36,762 nt of DNA, taken from the NCBI GenBank assembly GCA_910588175.1, contig CAJUQQ010000018.1, positions 1 through 36,762 of the forward strand. Direction: 5' to 3'. The translations under genes and the position numbers were made by a program. Of the stretch, positions 14,753-22,350 are shown piece after piece. This DNA is from an uncultured Oscillibacter sp. (GTDB lineage Bacteria; Bacillota; Clostridia; Oscillospirales; Oscillospiraceae). How positions within the stretch are numbered: position 1 is the first letter of the stretch; each line of letters begins with the position of its first letter. The notes under the pieces were generated by a model. The model ran no database searches, was not told the origin of the DNA, and saw only the letters and a program-made list of their open reading frames with translations.

Positions 14753-16279
14753 TTGACCAACGAGGCGCTGGACAGCTTGGCCCGCCGGGTGATGCTGGAC
14801 GCGGCCCGTCAGGAGTACGGCGCTCTCATGGCGGAGATGCCGGAGCATACGTTTTTACCGGCGTTTGAGCGGAAAATGCGCAGGCTGCTTCGCCGGGCCA
14901 ACCATCCCCTACGCCGCCGGATCATCCAAACGGCGGCCTGTCTTCTGCTGGCGGCGTTTCTCAGCGGATGCGCGGTTCTGACCGTCAGCCCGGGGGCCCG
15001 GGCGGCATTCATGGGATGGATAAAGGAATTGCGGCAGGAGTGGTTCTCCTATCGCTATGCCGGAGAAGCAGACAGCAGCCCGAGGAATACGGTTTATTAC
15101 CCCGCGTGGCTCCCGGAGGGTTATCGGGAGGTGGTGGCCCCGGAGCCGGGGACTTTTGTCCGTGGGCTTTACCAAAATGAAAGCGGCGCTCTGCTGTCAT
15201 TCGCGTATCAAGTGGGCCTGGAGAAGACGGTTTTTCACGTTGAATGGGAGAACACGAACATACAGCCGGTCACCGTGTCGCGCACACAGGCAGACTTCTA
15301 TCAAACGCCGGACGGCACAAATGTCCTCGTATGGATGGACGAAGCGCGGGGCATTGTATTTTGGCTTGCGGCCCAGCTCACGGAGGAAGAGCTGGTGCAA
15401 ACGGCGGAGAGCCTCCGGGAATCCGAGCCGATGGATTGGGTATACCGCCCTACCTGGCTGCCTGGGCCGGTGGCTTTGGTTTCGTCTGTGGAGGCGGACG
15501 GCGAGGGAAATACGGTCTATGAGACCAGCGAAGGAGACCTGATTACATTCTGCTACTCGAAAAGCGGAAGGACGCCCTACACGGGACGAACAGGCGGACA
15601 AAGCATTGCGCTGGAAAGAGGTACGGCGGCGCTGTACCCGGCGGAAGAAGGCGGTGCGGATTCGGTTCTGACGTGGGCGGACAGCGAGACCGGCTATGCC
15701 CTCTGGCTGATTTCCCGGGTGCCGGAGGATGAACTGATCCAATTCGCGGAGAACGTGAGAATCTATACCAACAACATCAACAGCGCCCTGGAAAGCGAAC
15801 CGTTTCCCGAAGATTTACTCATAGGCCCTCCTTGTGAAAAGGTAAGACAGGTTTTGACGGAGGAATTTGCCGCAAACGTAAAAGCGCACGCGGAACGTGA
15901 CGCCGCTGTGAACATCTATATGCAGGACGATTATCTCGAAATGAAAAGAGCGTATATGCGGTCGCATATCTCCCCGCGGCGGGAATCCGCGATGGAACGG
16001 GTCTCTGATTTGCTGGACCGGTATACCGGCGCGGACCGGCCGCCCAGCAATCACGTTCTTTGCCTGATTGATCCATTCTATTTTGCGAGCATCACCGCGT
16101 CCGACGGCCACGCCTCCGCGCACATCTATGATGTGTACGGCCACATGATCGCTTCATACAATTCTTTCAACAGCGACGGCGGTCCCTGGTCGGACATATG
16201 GACACTTGAAGAGCTGCAATTCAGCTATCAGGCAACTCGAATATACGCGGCGGCCTATCGGGAGGCGAGGACGGGCTGA
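14753..16279 (+). CDS. Anti-sigma-like DUF4367 membrane protein fused to the small-paralogue domain
   Basis: A 508-aa protein starting at TTG behind GGGGGAAG. A ~55-residue cytoplasmic segment rich in Arg precedes one hydrophobic helix (about 57-78). Two DUF4367-like repeats follow, each starting with a Pro-Trp-Leu-Pro pattern: YPAWLPEGY (about 114) and YRPTWLPGP (about 231). This layout is common for proteins encoded with clostridial ECF sigma factors, so an anti-sigma role is likely. The C-terminal ~140 residues (from about 368) repeat the domain of the two upstream small proteins: VKAHAERDAAVNIYM, HISPRRE, DVYGHMIASYNSFN, WSDIWTLEE and YAAAYREAR. The C-terminal FDTR tail is missing here. 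Predicted topology would put this extra domain outside the cell. An LSGC motif sits at the end of the membrane helix. Confidence 0.85.
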   Translation: MTNEALDSLARRVMLDAARQEYGALMAEMPEHTFLPAFERKMRRLLRRANHPLRRRIIQTAACLLLAAFLSGCAVLTVSPGARAAFMGWIKELRQEWFSYRYAGEADSSPRNTVYYPAWLPEGYREVVAPEPGTFVRGLYQNESGALLSFAYQVGLEKTVFHVEWENTNIQPVTVSRTQADFYQTPDGTNVLVWMDEARGIVFWLAAQLTEEELVQTAESLRESEPMDWVYRPTWLPGPVALVSSVEADGEGNTVYETSEGDLITFCYSKSGRTPYTGRTGGQSIALERGTAALYPAEEGGADSVLTWADSETGYALWLISRVPEDELIQFAENVRIYTNNINSALESEPFPEDLLIGPPCEKVRQVLTEEFAANVKAHAERDAAVNIYMQDDYLEMKRAYMRSHISPRRESAMERVSDLLDRYTGADRPPSNHVLCLIDPFYFASITASDGHASAHIYDVYGHMIASYNSFNSDGGPWSDIWTLEELQFSYQATRIYAAAYREARTG

Positions 16280-16328
16280 TCCGGCGCGCAGCCGGACACG
16301 CGAAACGCAGCGGGGCAGACACCCACTT

Positions 16329-16493
16329 TTTAGAGCCTATCTCAAAATAATCACACATCTTGCTTGCATATTTCACGCCACACTTCGTTGGTTTTCCTTG
16401 CCGGGCGGCAGCCCGCCCGCGAAAAACCGCCTTGTTTGGCGCAAAATCTGACGGCGCAATCTGCGCACGCCTTATTTCGGGATAGGCTCTAAA
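16329..16493. mobile_element. MITE-like element, 165 bp, with 22-bp terminal inverted repeats
   Basis: The left end (16329-16350) and the reverse complement of the right end (16472-16493) match at 20 of 22 positions, starting TTTAGAGCCTATC. The interior contains no coding frame but has a perfect GC hairpin, CGGGCGG-CAGC-CCGCCCG (16402-16419), and further short palindromes. This is the form of a non-autonomous miniature element or structured repeat. No target-site duplication is obvious. It sits between the accessory block and the leuA promoter. Confidence 0.7.
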
Positions 16494-16508
16494 TCCCTGG
16501 GTTCCCAG

Positions 16509-16537
16509 TTGACAAAGCCGAAAGAACCTGCTACAAT
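16509..16537 (+). promoter_or_regulatory. Sigma-A promoter of leuA
   Basis: Perfect TTGACA (16509-16514), 17-bp spacer, TACAAT (16532-16537). It lies immediately upstream of the T-box leader. Confidence 0.93.
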
Positions 16538-16544
16538 AGGGAAT

Positions 16545-16809
16545 CAGTAAAATGCGATGAAGGGGAGAAAGACAGGACGTTCCCACTCAGAGAGCCGGTG
16601 GCTGCTGTGAACCGGTGTGAGGATTCCTGTGAATAACTGGCCCCCGAGCAGTCCGCCTGAACGGTCGCAGTAGGGCGGGACGGCTGGCCTCGTTATTGGC
16701 CGGAGCCTTGTTGGAGGCTGTGAGGGCCGCTGGGTGACCGGCGGCTGAACCAGGGTGGTACCGCGTGTACGTTACACGCCCCTGACTCGAAGGAGTCGGG
16801 GGCGTTTTT
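16545..16809 (+). ncRNA. T-box riboswitch controlling leuA
   Basis: The leader contains the canonical T-box core AGGGTGGTACCGCG (16752-16765). A terminator hairpin follows, 16777-16788 pairing with 16793-16804, then TTTTT. The 5' part has stem-I features: GATGAAGGGGAGA near 16556, AGAGAGCCGGTGGC, and a GTGAA...CCCCCGAG segment. In the specifier region CTG (16637-16639), followed by G and CCCCCGAG, fits a leucine specifier, which agrees with the downstream gene. Uncharged leucyl-tRNA would pair with the T-box and prevent termination. The specifier assignment is by eye and not from a folded model. Confidence 0.93.
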
Positions 16810-16857
16810 CTGTCCCCTGACACATCCAACGCCACATTTCGTAAGGAGGACACTGTT

Positions 16858-18543
16858 ATGAAACCCGGATTTGAAAAGTACATTCCCTTCCAGCCCCAGC
16901 CCATCCAGGGCCGCACCTGGCCCAACAAGGTCATTACCAAGGCCCCGGTCTGGTGCTCCGTGGACCTGCGGGACGGCAACCAGGCCTTGATCGACCCCAT
17001 GAACCTGGCGGAAAAGCTGGAGTATTTCCACACGCTGGTGGATATCGGCGTGAAGGAAATTGAAATCGGCTTCCCCTCCGCCAGCGAGACGGAGTATGAA
17101 ATCTGCCGGGAGCTCATTGAGGGGGGCCACATTCCCGACGACGTTACCATCCAAGTGCTGGTACAGGCCCGGGAGCACCTCATCAAAAAGACCTTCGAGG
17201 CTATCCAGGGCGCCAAGAACGTCATTCTTCACTTCTACAACTCCACCTCCACCCTCCAGCGGAAGGTGGTCTTCCACATGGACTGCGAGGGTATCACCAA
17301 AATCGCCACCGACGCCGCCGACCTTATCTACGAGATGTCCCAGCCTATGATTGAGGCGGGCATGAACCTCCGCTTTGAGTATTCCCCCGAATCCTTCATG
17401 GGCACGGAGATGGACTACGCCGTGGACATCTGCCAGGCCGTGCTGGAGCACCTCCACGCCACGCCGGAAAACAAGGTCATTCTGAACCTCCCCACCACCG
17501 TGGAAAACTGCATGCCCAACCAGTTTGCCGACATGCTGGAGTATTTCATCCGGAAGATTCCCGGCCGGGACAGCGCCATCATCTCCCTCCATCCCCACAA
17601 CGACCGGGGCTGCGGCGTGGCCACCACGGAGATGGGCCTTCTGGCGGGGGCGGACCGGGTAGAGGCCACCCTCTTCGGCAACGGCGAACGCACCGGAAAC
17701 GTGGACATGGTGACTCTGGCCATGAACATGTACACCCAGGGCGTGGACCCGGAGCTGGACTTCTCCAACATCAACAAGATCAAGGAGATGTTCGAGCGCT
17801 GCACCAAAATGCCCGTGGGCGACCGGCAGCCGTACGTGGGCAAGCTGGTCTTCACCGCCTTCTCCGGCAGCCACCAGGACGCCATCAACAAGGGCGTCCA
17901 ATATATGAAGACCTCCGGCACCGAGTATTGGGAAATTCCCTATCTCCCCATCGACCCCGCCGACGTGGGCCGGGAGTACGAGCCCATCATCCGCATCAAC
18001 TCCCAGTCCGGCAAGGGCGGCGCGGCCTATATCATGGAACACGATTTCGGCTTTGACCTGCCCAAGTCCATGCAGCCGGAATTCGGCCACATCGTCCAGG
18101 TGGAGACGGACAAGGTGGGCAAGGAAATCGCCCCGGAGCGGATCAACGAGCTCTTCCACCAGGAGTATATCGAGGCCAAGCAGCCTTACCAGCTCCTCAA
18201 GCACGCCTTCAAGGAGACCGTGGATGAAGCGGGCCACTCCCACGTGGCCTTCCAAGGGACCCTCCGCCACACGGACACCGTCTTCCAGGTCTCCGGCGAG
18301 GGCAACGGCCCCATCGACGCCTTCTTCAACGCCATCAAGGGGGAAAAAATCGACCGCTTCTCCTTCCTGGACTACACTTCCCACGCCATCACCGACGGCT
18401 CCGACTCCCAGGGCGTGGCCTATATTCTGCTTCAGGATAAACGCACCGGAAAGCAGTTCTGGGGCGTAGGCCTCAGCCACAACATCAACCTGGCTCCTCT
18501 TCGGGCCATCCTGGCGGCCGTCAACCGGGCCAAGCGGGCCTGA
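16858..18543 (+). CDS. leuA: 2-isopropylmalate synthase
   Basis: A 561-aa enzyme making the first committed step of leucine synthesis: acetyl-CoA plus 2-oxoisovalerate gives 2-isopropylmalate. The DRE-TIM barrel has SVDLRDGNQ (D36, R38, D39), the EIGFPSAS strand and the metal-binding HPHNDRG (H245, H247), then LFGNGERTGN. The C-terminal third, after about 430, is the LeuA regulatory domain that binds leucine. The length and the start (KYIPFQPQPI, then R.WP) indicate the longer LeuA type found in yeast and some bacteria, about 550-560 aa. It is monocistronic, with a T-box leader and its own terminator. GTAAGGAGG precedes the ATG. Confidence 0.97.
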   Translation: MKPGFEKYIPFQPQPIQGRTWPNKVITKAPVWCSVDLRDGNQALIDPMNLAEKLEYFHTLVDIGVKEIEIGFPSASETEYEICRELIEGGHIPDDVTIQVLVQAREHLIKKTFEAIQGAKNVILHFYNSTSTLQRKVVFHMDCEGITKIATDAADLIYEMSQPMIEAGMNLRFEYSPESFMGTEMDYAVDICQAVLEHLHATPENKVILNLPTTVENCMPNQFADMLEYFIRKIPGRDSAIISLHPHNDRGCGVATTEMGLLAGADRVEATLFGNGERTGNVDMVTLAMNMYTQGVDPELDFSNINKIKEMFERCTKMPVGDRQPYVGKLVFTAFSGSHQDAINKGVQYMKTSGTEYWEIPYLPIDPADVGREYEPIIRINSQSGKGGAAYIMEHDFGFDLPKSMQPEFGHIVQVETDKVGKEIAPERINELFHQEYIEAKQPYQLLKHAFKETVDEAGHSHVAFQGTLRHTDTVFQVSGEGNGPIDAFFNAIKGEKIDRFSFLDYTSHAITDGSDSQGVAYILLQDKRTGKQFWGVGLSHNINLAPLRAILAAVNRAKRA

Positions 18544-18555
18544 CCGGTCACTCTG

Positions 18556-18601
18556 AAAAGCTGTACCAATGGGCGCACTGCCGTTCCTTGGTACAGCTTT
18601 T
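18556..18601 (+). terminator. Terminator hairpin after leuA
   Basis: AAAAGCTGTACCAA (18556-18569) pairs perfectly with 18588-18601 across an 18-nt loop. The 3' arm itself ends in TTTT. Confidence 0.8.
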
Positions 18602-18882
18602 CAATTCCTTCCTTTGGGAGGCCTGCCCGAATTTTCACCGCCGGTCCGGAAGACCCTTGCCCCATTCGAGCTGTTTTAAGGGGCGCAGGCGTGATCTGCC
18701 CCGAGATTTTTCCGGATTCTGGAAATTCAGAGCCCGTCCTGTTGCATTTCCCAGTCCCACATGCTATAATAAACCTGATATGATCGTTCCCTTCCGCCGG
18801 CTGTCCGCCCCTTTGCCCGCCGGCGGGACCGGGCATGCGTTCCCAAACCGCAGAGGGTGGAAACTGTTGACAGGAGGGCGCT
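18602..18882. other. Intergenic region upstream of the GntR gene
   Basis: Nothing recognisable in 18602-18741. A promoter lies at 18742-18770, followed by an untranslated leader of about 105 nt without an obvious hairpin-plus-T-run. Confidence 0.5.
18742..18770 (+). promoter_or_regulatory. Sigma-A promoter of the GntR gene
   Basis: TTGCAT (18742-18747), 17-bp spacer, perfect TATAAT (18765-18770). Confidence 0.85.
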
Positions 18883-19596
18883 ATGGAGAGGAGGCTTTCT
18901 ACTCAGATTTACAACACCATCCGGGAGCGCATTGATCAGGGAGTCTACGGCCCCAGGTCGTTTCTCAACGAGGGGCAGCTGGCCTCGGACTTCGGCGTCA
19001 GCCGGGCCCCTGTTCGGGACGCCCTCCACCTGCTGTGCGGCCAGGGCTATTTGATCAGCTATCCCCGCAAGGGTTACATGGTCAACGTCTTTTCCACCAA
19101 AGAGGTCAATTACATGCAGCAGATTCGCCGCCACCTGGAGCGTCTGAGCCTCCAGCTCGTCATTCAAAACGCCACCGACGGCGAGATTTGTTCCCTGCGC
19201 CAGTTTACCCAGACCAGCGGCGCGGACCTCGCCGAAACCAACCACAACCTCTTCCACATGCGGCTGGCGGAGCTTTCCGGCAACCCTTATCTGCCTGCCG
19301 TGCTTAAAGACCTGCTGGGGAAAGTCTGCTTCGCGGCCATCCGCAGGGAATCCGACCTCGGCCGTCATGAGGCTATCATCGAGGCCCTTCTGGCCCGGGA
19401 CCTGCCCGCGGCGGAGGCCGCCCTGGACCAGGATGTATATCTGACAGGCATAAATTGCCCTTCCGGCGGACATCCCTTGGGGACGGCCGCCTTTTTTCGG
19501 GCCCTTCTGAACATATCACTGGAATATGATTGCGTTCTCCAGGATACAAAGAGGGAAACCCGCGCATGGAAACCAAGAAGACCGGTGGCCTTTTGA
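18883..19596 (+). CDS. GntR-family (FadR/FCD-type) transcriptional regulator
   Basis: A 237-aa regulator. The N-terminal winged helix (about 5-70) contains LNEGQLASDFGVSRAPVRDALHLL, the GntR recognition helix, then GYLISYPRKGYMV. A helical FCD-like effector domain follows (about 80-190), with H at LFHMRLAELSGNPYL and the DLGRHEAIIEALLARDLPAAEAAL segment near its end. The last ~45 residues (from about 193, including RALLNISLEYDCVL and a basic tail) do not look like FCD and may be a frameshifted or replaced C-terminus. Such regulators usually bind a carboxylic acid and control a neighbouring catabolic gene; no such target adjoins it here. AGGAGGGC lies close to the start. Confidence 0.88.
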   Translation: MERRLSTQIYNTIRERIDQGVYGPRSFLNEGQLASDFGVSRAPVRDALHLLCGQGYLISYPRKGYMVNVFSTKEVNYMQQIRRHLERLSLQLVIQNATDGEICSLRQFTQTSGADLAETNHNLFHMRLAELSGNPYLPAVLKDLLGKVCFAAIRRESDLGRHEAIIEALLARDLPAAEAALDQDVYLTGINCPSGGHPLGTAAFFRALLNISLEYDCVLQDTKRETRAWKPRRPVAF

Positions 19597-19637
19597 TGGA
19601 TACGGCTGTGGGCGCTGCCTGCGGCACGGGTCTATGA
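19566..19637 (+). CDS. Possible 23-aa peptide overlapping the GntR 3' end
   Basis: ATG 19566 to TGA 19635-19637 encodes METKKTGGLLMDTAVGAACG plus three residues, preceded by AAAGAGGG. It overlaps the GntR stop in another frame. It could be a real small peptide, a remnant, or chance. There is no homology I can name. Confidence 0.2.
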   Translation: METKKTGGLLMDTAVGAACGTGL

Positions 19638-19889
19638 ACCATGGCCCATAGGGGCCCAGGTTCCGGACGCGGCTCCCCGGCGCACTCTGCCTGATGAATA
19701 AGCGGTTTCCCGCCGGGGTCTGAGGCCGCCGGTGTTTTCCGCTTTTTCCTGGGATATCCTTGCTATGAGCGTCAAAGTGTGGTATACTCCAACAATGCCA
19801 ATCGTAAATCAGAGCGAGGCCCCGCAGACAGGCCGCCGGGATTTTCCGGCAGGACCGGCGGGAGTGACTGTTCAGGAGGACGCCGCCCT
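19597..19889. other. Intergenic region with imperfect GC hairpins and the trmB promoter
   Basis: A CCCCGGCG ... CGCCGGGG pairing separated by about 28 nt lies around 19675-19720 and is followed by a T-rich stretch (TTTTCCGCTTTTTCC), so it may end the GntR transcript. A sigma-A promoter is at 19760-19788. Confidence 0.4.
19760..19788 (+). promoter_or_regulatory. Sigma-A promoter of trmB
   Basis: TTGCTA (19760-19765), 17-bp spacer, TATACT (19783-19788), about 100 bp before the chosen start. Confidence 0.75.
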
Positions 19890-20915
19890 ATGCGAATGCG
19901 GAAAAAGAAAAACCTGATTCCCCGTATGGAGCGCTGCGGGGACCGTCTGATCCGGAATCCCTACGACCGCCCCGGCCATTGGCGGGAGCTGATGCCCCAG
20001 GCCCGGGAGCTCCATCTGGAACTGGGCTGCGGCAAGGGCCGCTTTACCGCCGGGACTGCCGCCGCGGAGCCGGACGTATTGTTTCTGGCTGTGGAAATGG
20101 TGCCCGACGCCATGGTGGTGGCAATGGAGCGTTGTGTCAGTGCGGGTCTGAACAACGTCTGGTTCATCAGCGCCAACGCGGACCAACTCCCCTATTTCTT
20201 TGCCCCCGGCGAGGTGGACCGTATATACATCAACTTCTGCGATCCCTGGCCCAGCGGCCGGCACGCCAAGCGGCGGCTGACCCATGGAAACTTTTTGAAG
20301 CTCTACCGTCAGGTCCTAACAATGGGGGGGCAGATTCACTTTAAGACGGACAACCAGCCCCTCTTTGAGTTCTCCGTGGAGGAACTACCCCAGTTCGGCT
20401 TCCAGCTGTCGGAGATCACGCGGAATCTCCACGAGAACGGCCCCGTGGGAGTCATGACGGACTATGAGGCCAAGTTTTATGGACTGGGCCAGCCCATCAA
20501 CCGCTGTGTGGGCACCATGACGGAGTGGGACGTGCCCTTCCCCACCACCTTCCGGGCGGTGAAAAACCAGTGGATGGATGCCTTCGCCAGGGACGTTTCG
20601 GAAGCGGATCTGGGCAAATACGTGCTGGCGGAGGGAAATTACCTCTGGCACATCTTCTCCTGGAAGCTGGTCCCCTGCCTGGAGGGCGGAGTCGCCCGGG
20701 ACGCTCTGGCGGCCCTGCCCGCCGGGAAGGTCTATCTCTTCTATGAGGGAAAGTGGAACGACCTGCCCTACGTGAAGCCGGTGGAGCTGCCCCTGGCGGA
20801 GGACTTTTTCCAGGACCTCCGCGACGTTTACCTGGTGGACAAGGACTTCACCTGGACTTACGTCTACACCCACGAGGCGGCCTGCGGGCCCTACTTCTGC
20901 CGGGCCGGAACGTAA
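19890..20915 (+). CDS. trmB: tRNA (guanine-46-N7)-methyltransferase fused to a DUF4275-like domain
   Basis: A 341-aa protein. Residues about 20-213 are TrmB: the SAM-binding LHLELGCGKGRF (41-52), the acidic FLAVEM strand, the catalytic/tRNA-binding NFCDPWPSGRHAKRRL (115-130) and GQIHFKTDN (147-155). It transfers a methyl group from SAM to G46 of tRNA. TrmB normally ends near residue 215. Here ~125 residues follow: W228 and FARDVSEADL, then NYLWHIFSWKL, VYLFYEG, DVYLVDKDFTWTYVYTHE and CGPYF. This pattern matches the stand-alone DUF4275 family as I remember it. The role of the fused part is unknown. ATG 19890 was chosen because AGGAGGA lies 9 nt upstream; the frame is open further upstream to 19779. 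Unfused TrmB is the norm. Confidence 0.92.
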   Translation: MRMRKKKNLIPRMERCGDRLIRNPYDRPGHWRELMPQARELHLELGCGKGRFTAGTAAAEPDVLFLAVEMVPDAMVVAMERCVSAGLNNVWFISANADQLPYFFAPGEVDRIYINFCDPWPSGRHAKRRLTHGNFLKLYRQVLTMGGQIHFKTDNQPLFEFSVEELPQFGFQLSEITRNLHENGPVGVMTDYEAKFYGLGQPINRCVGTMTEWDVPFPTTFRAVKNQWMDAFARDVSEADLGKYVLAEGNYLWHIFSWKLVPCLEGGVARDALAALPAGKVYLFYEGKWNDLPYVKPVELPLAEDFFQDLRDVYLVDKDFTWTYVYTHEAACGPYFCRAGT

Positions 20916-20995
20916 AAACGCCCGCTTGCCGGGCTTGCCAAACCGGCGTGGGATGCCGCAACGAAGATAGACGCGCGCCCGAACTATCCGCACAA

Positions 20996-21029
20996 AAAAG
21001 GACTTCGGAATCCCTTCCGAAGTCCTTTT
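20996..21029. terminator. Bidirectional terminator between trmB and rplT
   Basis: A perfect 15-bp stem (20996-21010 with 21015-21029, loop TCCC) has A-runs on the left and T-runs on the right, so it can end both the plus-strand trmB and the minus-strand rplT transcripts. Confidence 0.92.
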
Positions 21030-21048
21030 ATCGTCTCTCAAAATCCGG

Positions 21049-21399
21049 TTACGCCTTCTTGGCGATTTCGGTGAGCTGGGTGAAGGCGGCGGCGTCGCTG
21101 ACGGCCAGCTCGGCCAGCATCTTGCGGTTGATTTCCACACCGGCGGTTTTCAGACCGTGCATAAAGGTGGAATAGTTCATCCCGTTGAGCTTGCAGGCGG
21201 CGGAAATCCGGGTGATCCACAGGGAGCGGAAGTCGCGCTTTTTCAGCTTGCGGCCGGTATAGGCGTAGCTCAGGGACTTCATGACAGCCTGGTTGGCCAC
21301 GCGGAAGTGCTTGGACTTAGAGCCCCAATAGCCCTTCGCCAGCTTCATAATCTTATTTCTTCTCTTGCGCGTCATCATCGCGCCTTTGACTCTAGCCAT
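21049..21399 (-). CDS. rplT: 50S ribosomal protein L20
   Basis: A 116-aa basic protein starting MARVKGAMMTRKRRNKIMKLAKGYWG in the L20 pattern, with an RDFRSLWITRISAACKLNGM core and a family-typical length. It binds 23S rRNA early in large-subunit assembly. In Firmicutes it also represses its own operon by binding the infC leader. It is last in the infC-rpmI-rplT operon, 20 bp after rpmI, with a good AGGAGG site. Confidence 0.98.
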   Translation of the reverse strand: MARVKGAMMTRKRRNKIMKLAKGYWGSKSKHFRVANQAVMKSLSYAYTGRKLKKRDFRSLWITRISAACKLNGMNYSTFMHGLKTAGVEINRKMLAELAVSDAAAFTQLTEIAKKA

Positions 21400-21419
21400 G
21401 TTTCAAAAGCCTCCTTTTC

Positions 21420-21617
21420 TTATTTGTAAGGGATCATCTTGCGGATGGCGTCCACATTGGTGGCGTCGGCATAGCCGCCGGAACGAAGGCGGCGGGTCCG
21501 CTTGGTGTCCTTCTTGGTCAGGATGTGGCTTTTAAACGCTTTGGCGCGCTTGACCTTACCGGTCTTGGTGAGATTAAACCGCTTTTTGGCGCCGCTGTGG
21601 GTTTTCAGCTTCGGCAT
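21420..21617 (-). CDS. rpmI: 50S ribosomal protein L35
   Basis: A 65-aa protein beginning MPKLKTHSGAKKRF, with KVKRAKAFKSHILTKK and RTRRLR, the standard L35 sequence pattern and length. It is the middle gene of the operon. The ~195 bp to infC (21618-21812) contains no gene; I see no clear promoter there. Confidence 0.98.
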   Translation of the reverse strand: MPKLKTHSGAKKRFNLTKTGKVKRAKAFKSHILTKKDTKRTRRLRSGGYADATNVDAIRKMIPYK

Positions 21618-21812
21618 AATGATTGACTCCTTCCGTATTTTTAAACTAGCGATGTTTTAGAACCTGTATCCATAAGCGGGAACGCCGGATGGACGGGAAT
21701 GTTTTCCGGCAGACAGAGCGCCCTTCCGCGGGAATCCTGACGGACCGCAGGGGAGGGCGGTATGGCGGGAAAAAACGTCCGGACGGCGTTCATCGGTTAG
21801 GTGCGCAGGTTC

Positions 21813-22337
21813 TTACTTGCCGGCCTTGGGCGAGAGGAAAATGGACATCATCCGTCCCTCCAGCTTGGCGGGCCGGTCCAGATTGGCAATCTCGGCGCAC
21901 TGTCCGGCGAAGCGGGTCAGCAGTTCCCGCCCAATGTCGGTATGCGCCATCTCGCGGCCGCGGAAACGAACAGAGACCTTGACCCGATTGCCGTCGGCGA
22001 TGAACTTTTGGGCATTCCGGAGCTTCGTGTTGAAATCCCCGATATCAATGCCCGGAGACATCCGAATCTCCTTGATCTCCACCACATGCTGGTTCTTTTT
22101 GGCCTCTTTTTCCCGCTTGCTCTGCTCAAACCGGAACTTCCCATAGTTCATCAGCTTGCAGACCGGGGGTTTGGCCTGGGGCGAGATCTTGACCAAGTCC
22201 AGATTTTGTTCCTCGGCGATACGTAGAGCCTGTGCGGGGGCCATAATGCCAAGCTGCTCGCCCGCAGGACCAATCAGACGGATCTCCTTGTCGCCGATAC
22301 TCTCATTCAGTTCATGCACTTGTTTACTAATGGTCAA
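21813..22337 (-). CDS. infC: Translation initiation factor IF-3
   Basis: A 174-aa factor that keeps 30S and 50S subunits apart and checks the initiator tRNA. It has the N-terminal domain (NESIGDKEIRLIGPAGEQLGI), the lysine-rich linker (FEQSKREKEAKKNQ) and the C-terminal domain (KEIRMSPGIDIGDFNTKLRNAQKFI, then RFRGREMAHTDIG). The frame opens at a TTG (22337) only 4 nt from GGAGG. An ATT two codons later (22331) begins ISKQ, like the ATT-initiated infC of other Firmicutes and E. coli. The true start may therefore be AUU, the codon through which IF-3 limits its own synthesis. First gene of the operon. Confidence 0.96.
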   Translation of the reverse strand: MTISKQVHELNESIGDKEIRLIGPAGEQLGIMAPAQALRIAEEQNLDLVKISPQAKPPVCKLMNYGKFRFEQSKREKEAKKNQHVVEIKEIRMSPGIDIGDFNTKLRNAQKFIADGNRVKVSVRFRGREMAHTDIGRELLTRFAGQCAEIANLDRPAKLEGRMMSIFLSPKAGK

Positions 22338-22350
22338 AGCACCTCCATCC

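Noticed and set aside
14921..14989. Lipoprotein cleavage at the LSGC motif of the anti-sigma-like protein
   Set aside because: The motif fits a lipobox, but it lies after ~72 residues with a long cytoplasmic part, unlike a signal peptide. Related DUF4367 proteins have a plain membrane helix there.
16693..18480. 595-codon minus-strand open frame opposite leuA
   Set aside because: It covers the T-box and leuA in antisense, with His/Val/Gly-rich shadow composition. leuA motifs are unambiguous on the plus strand.
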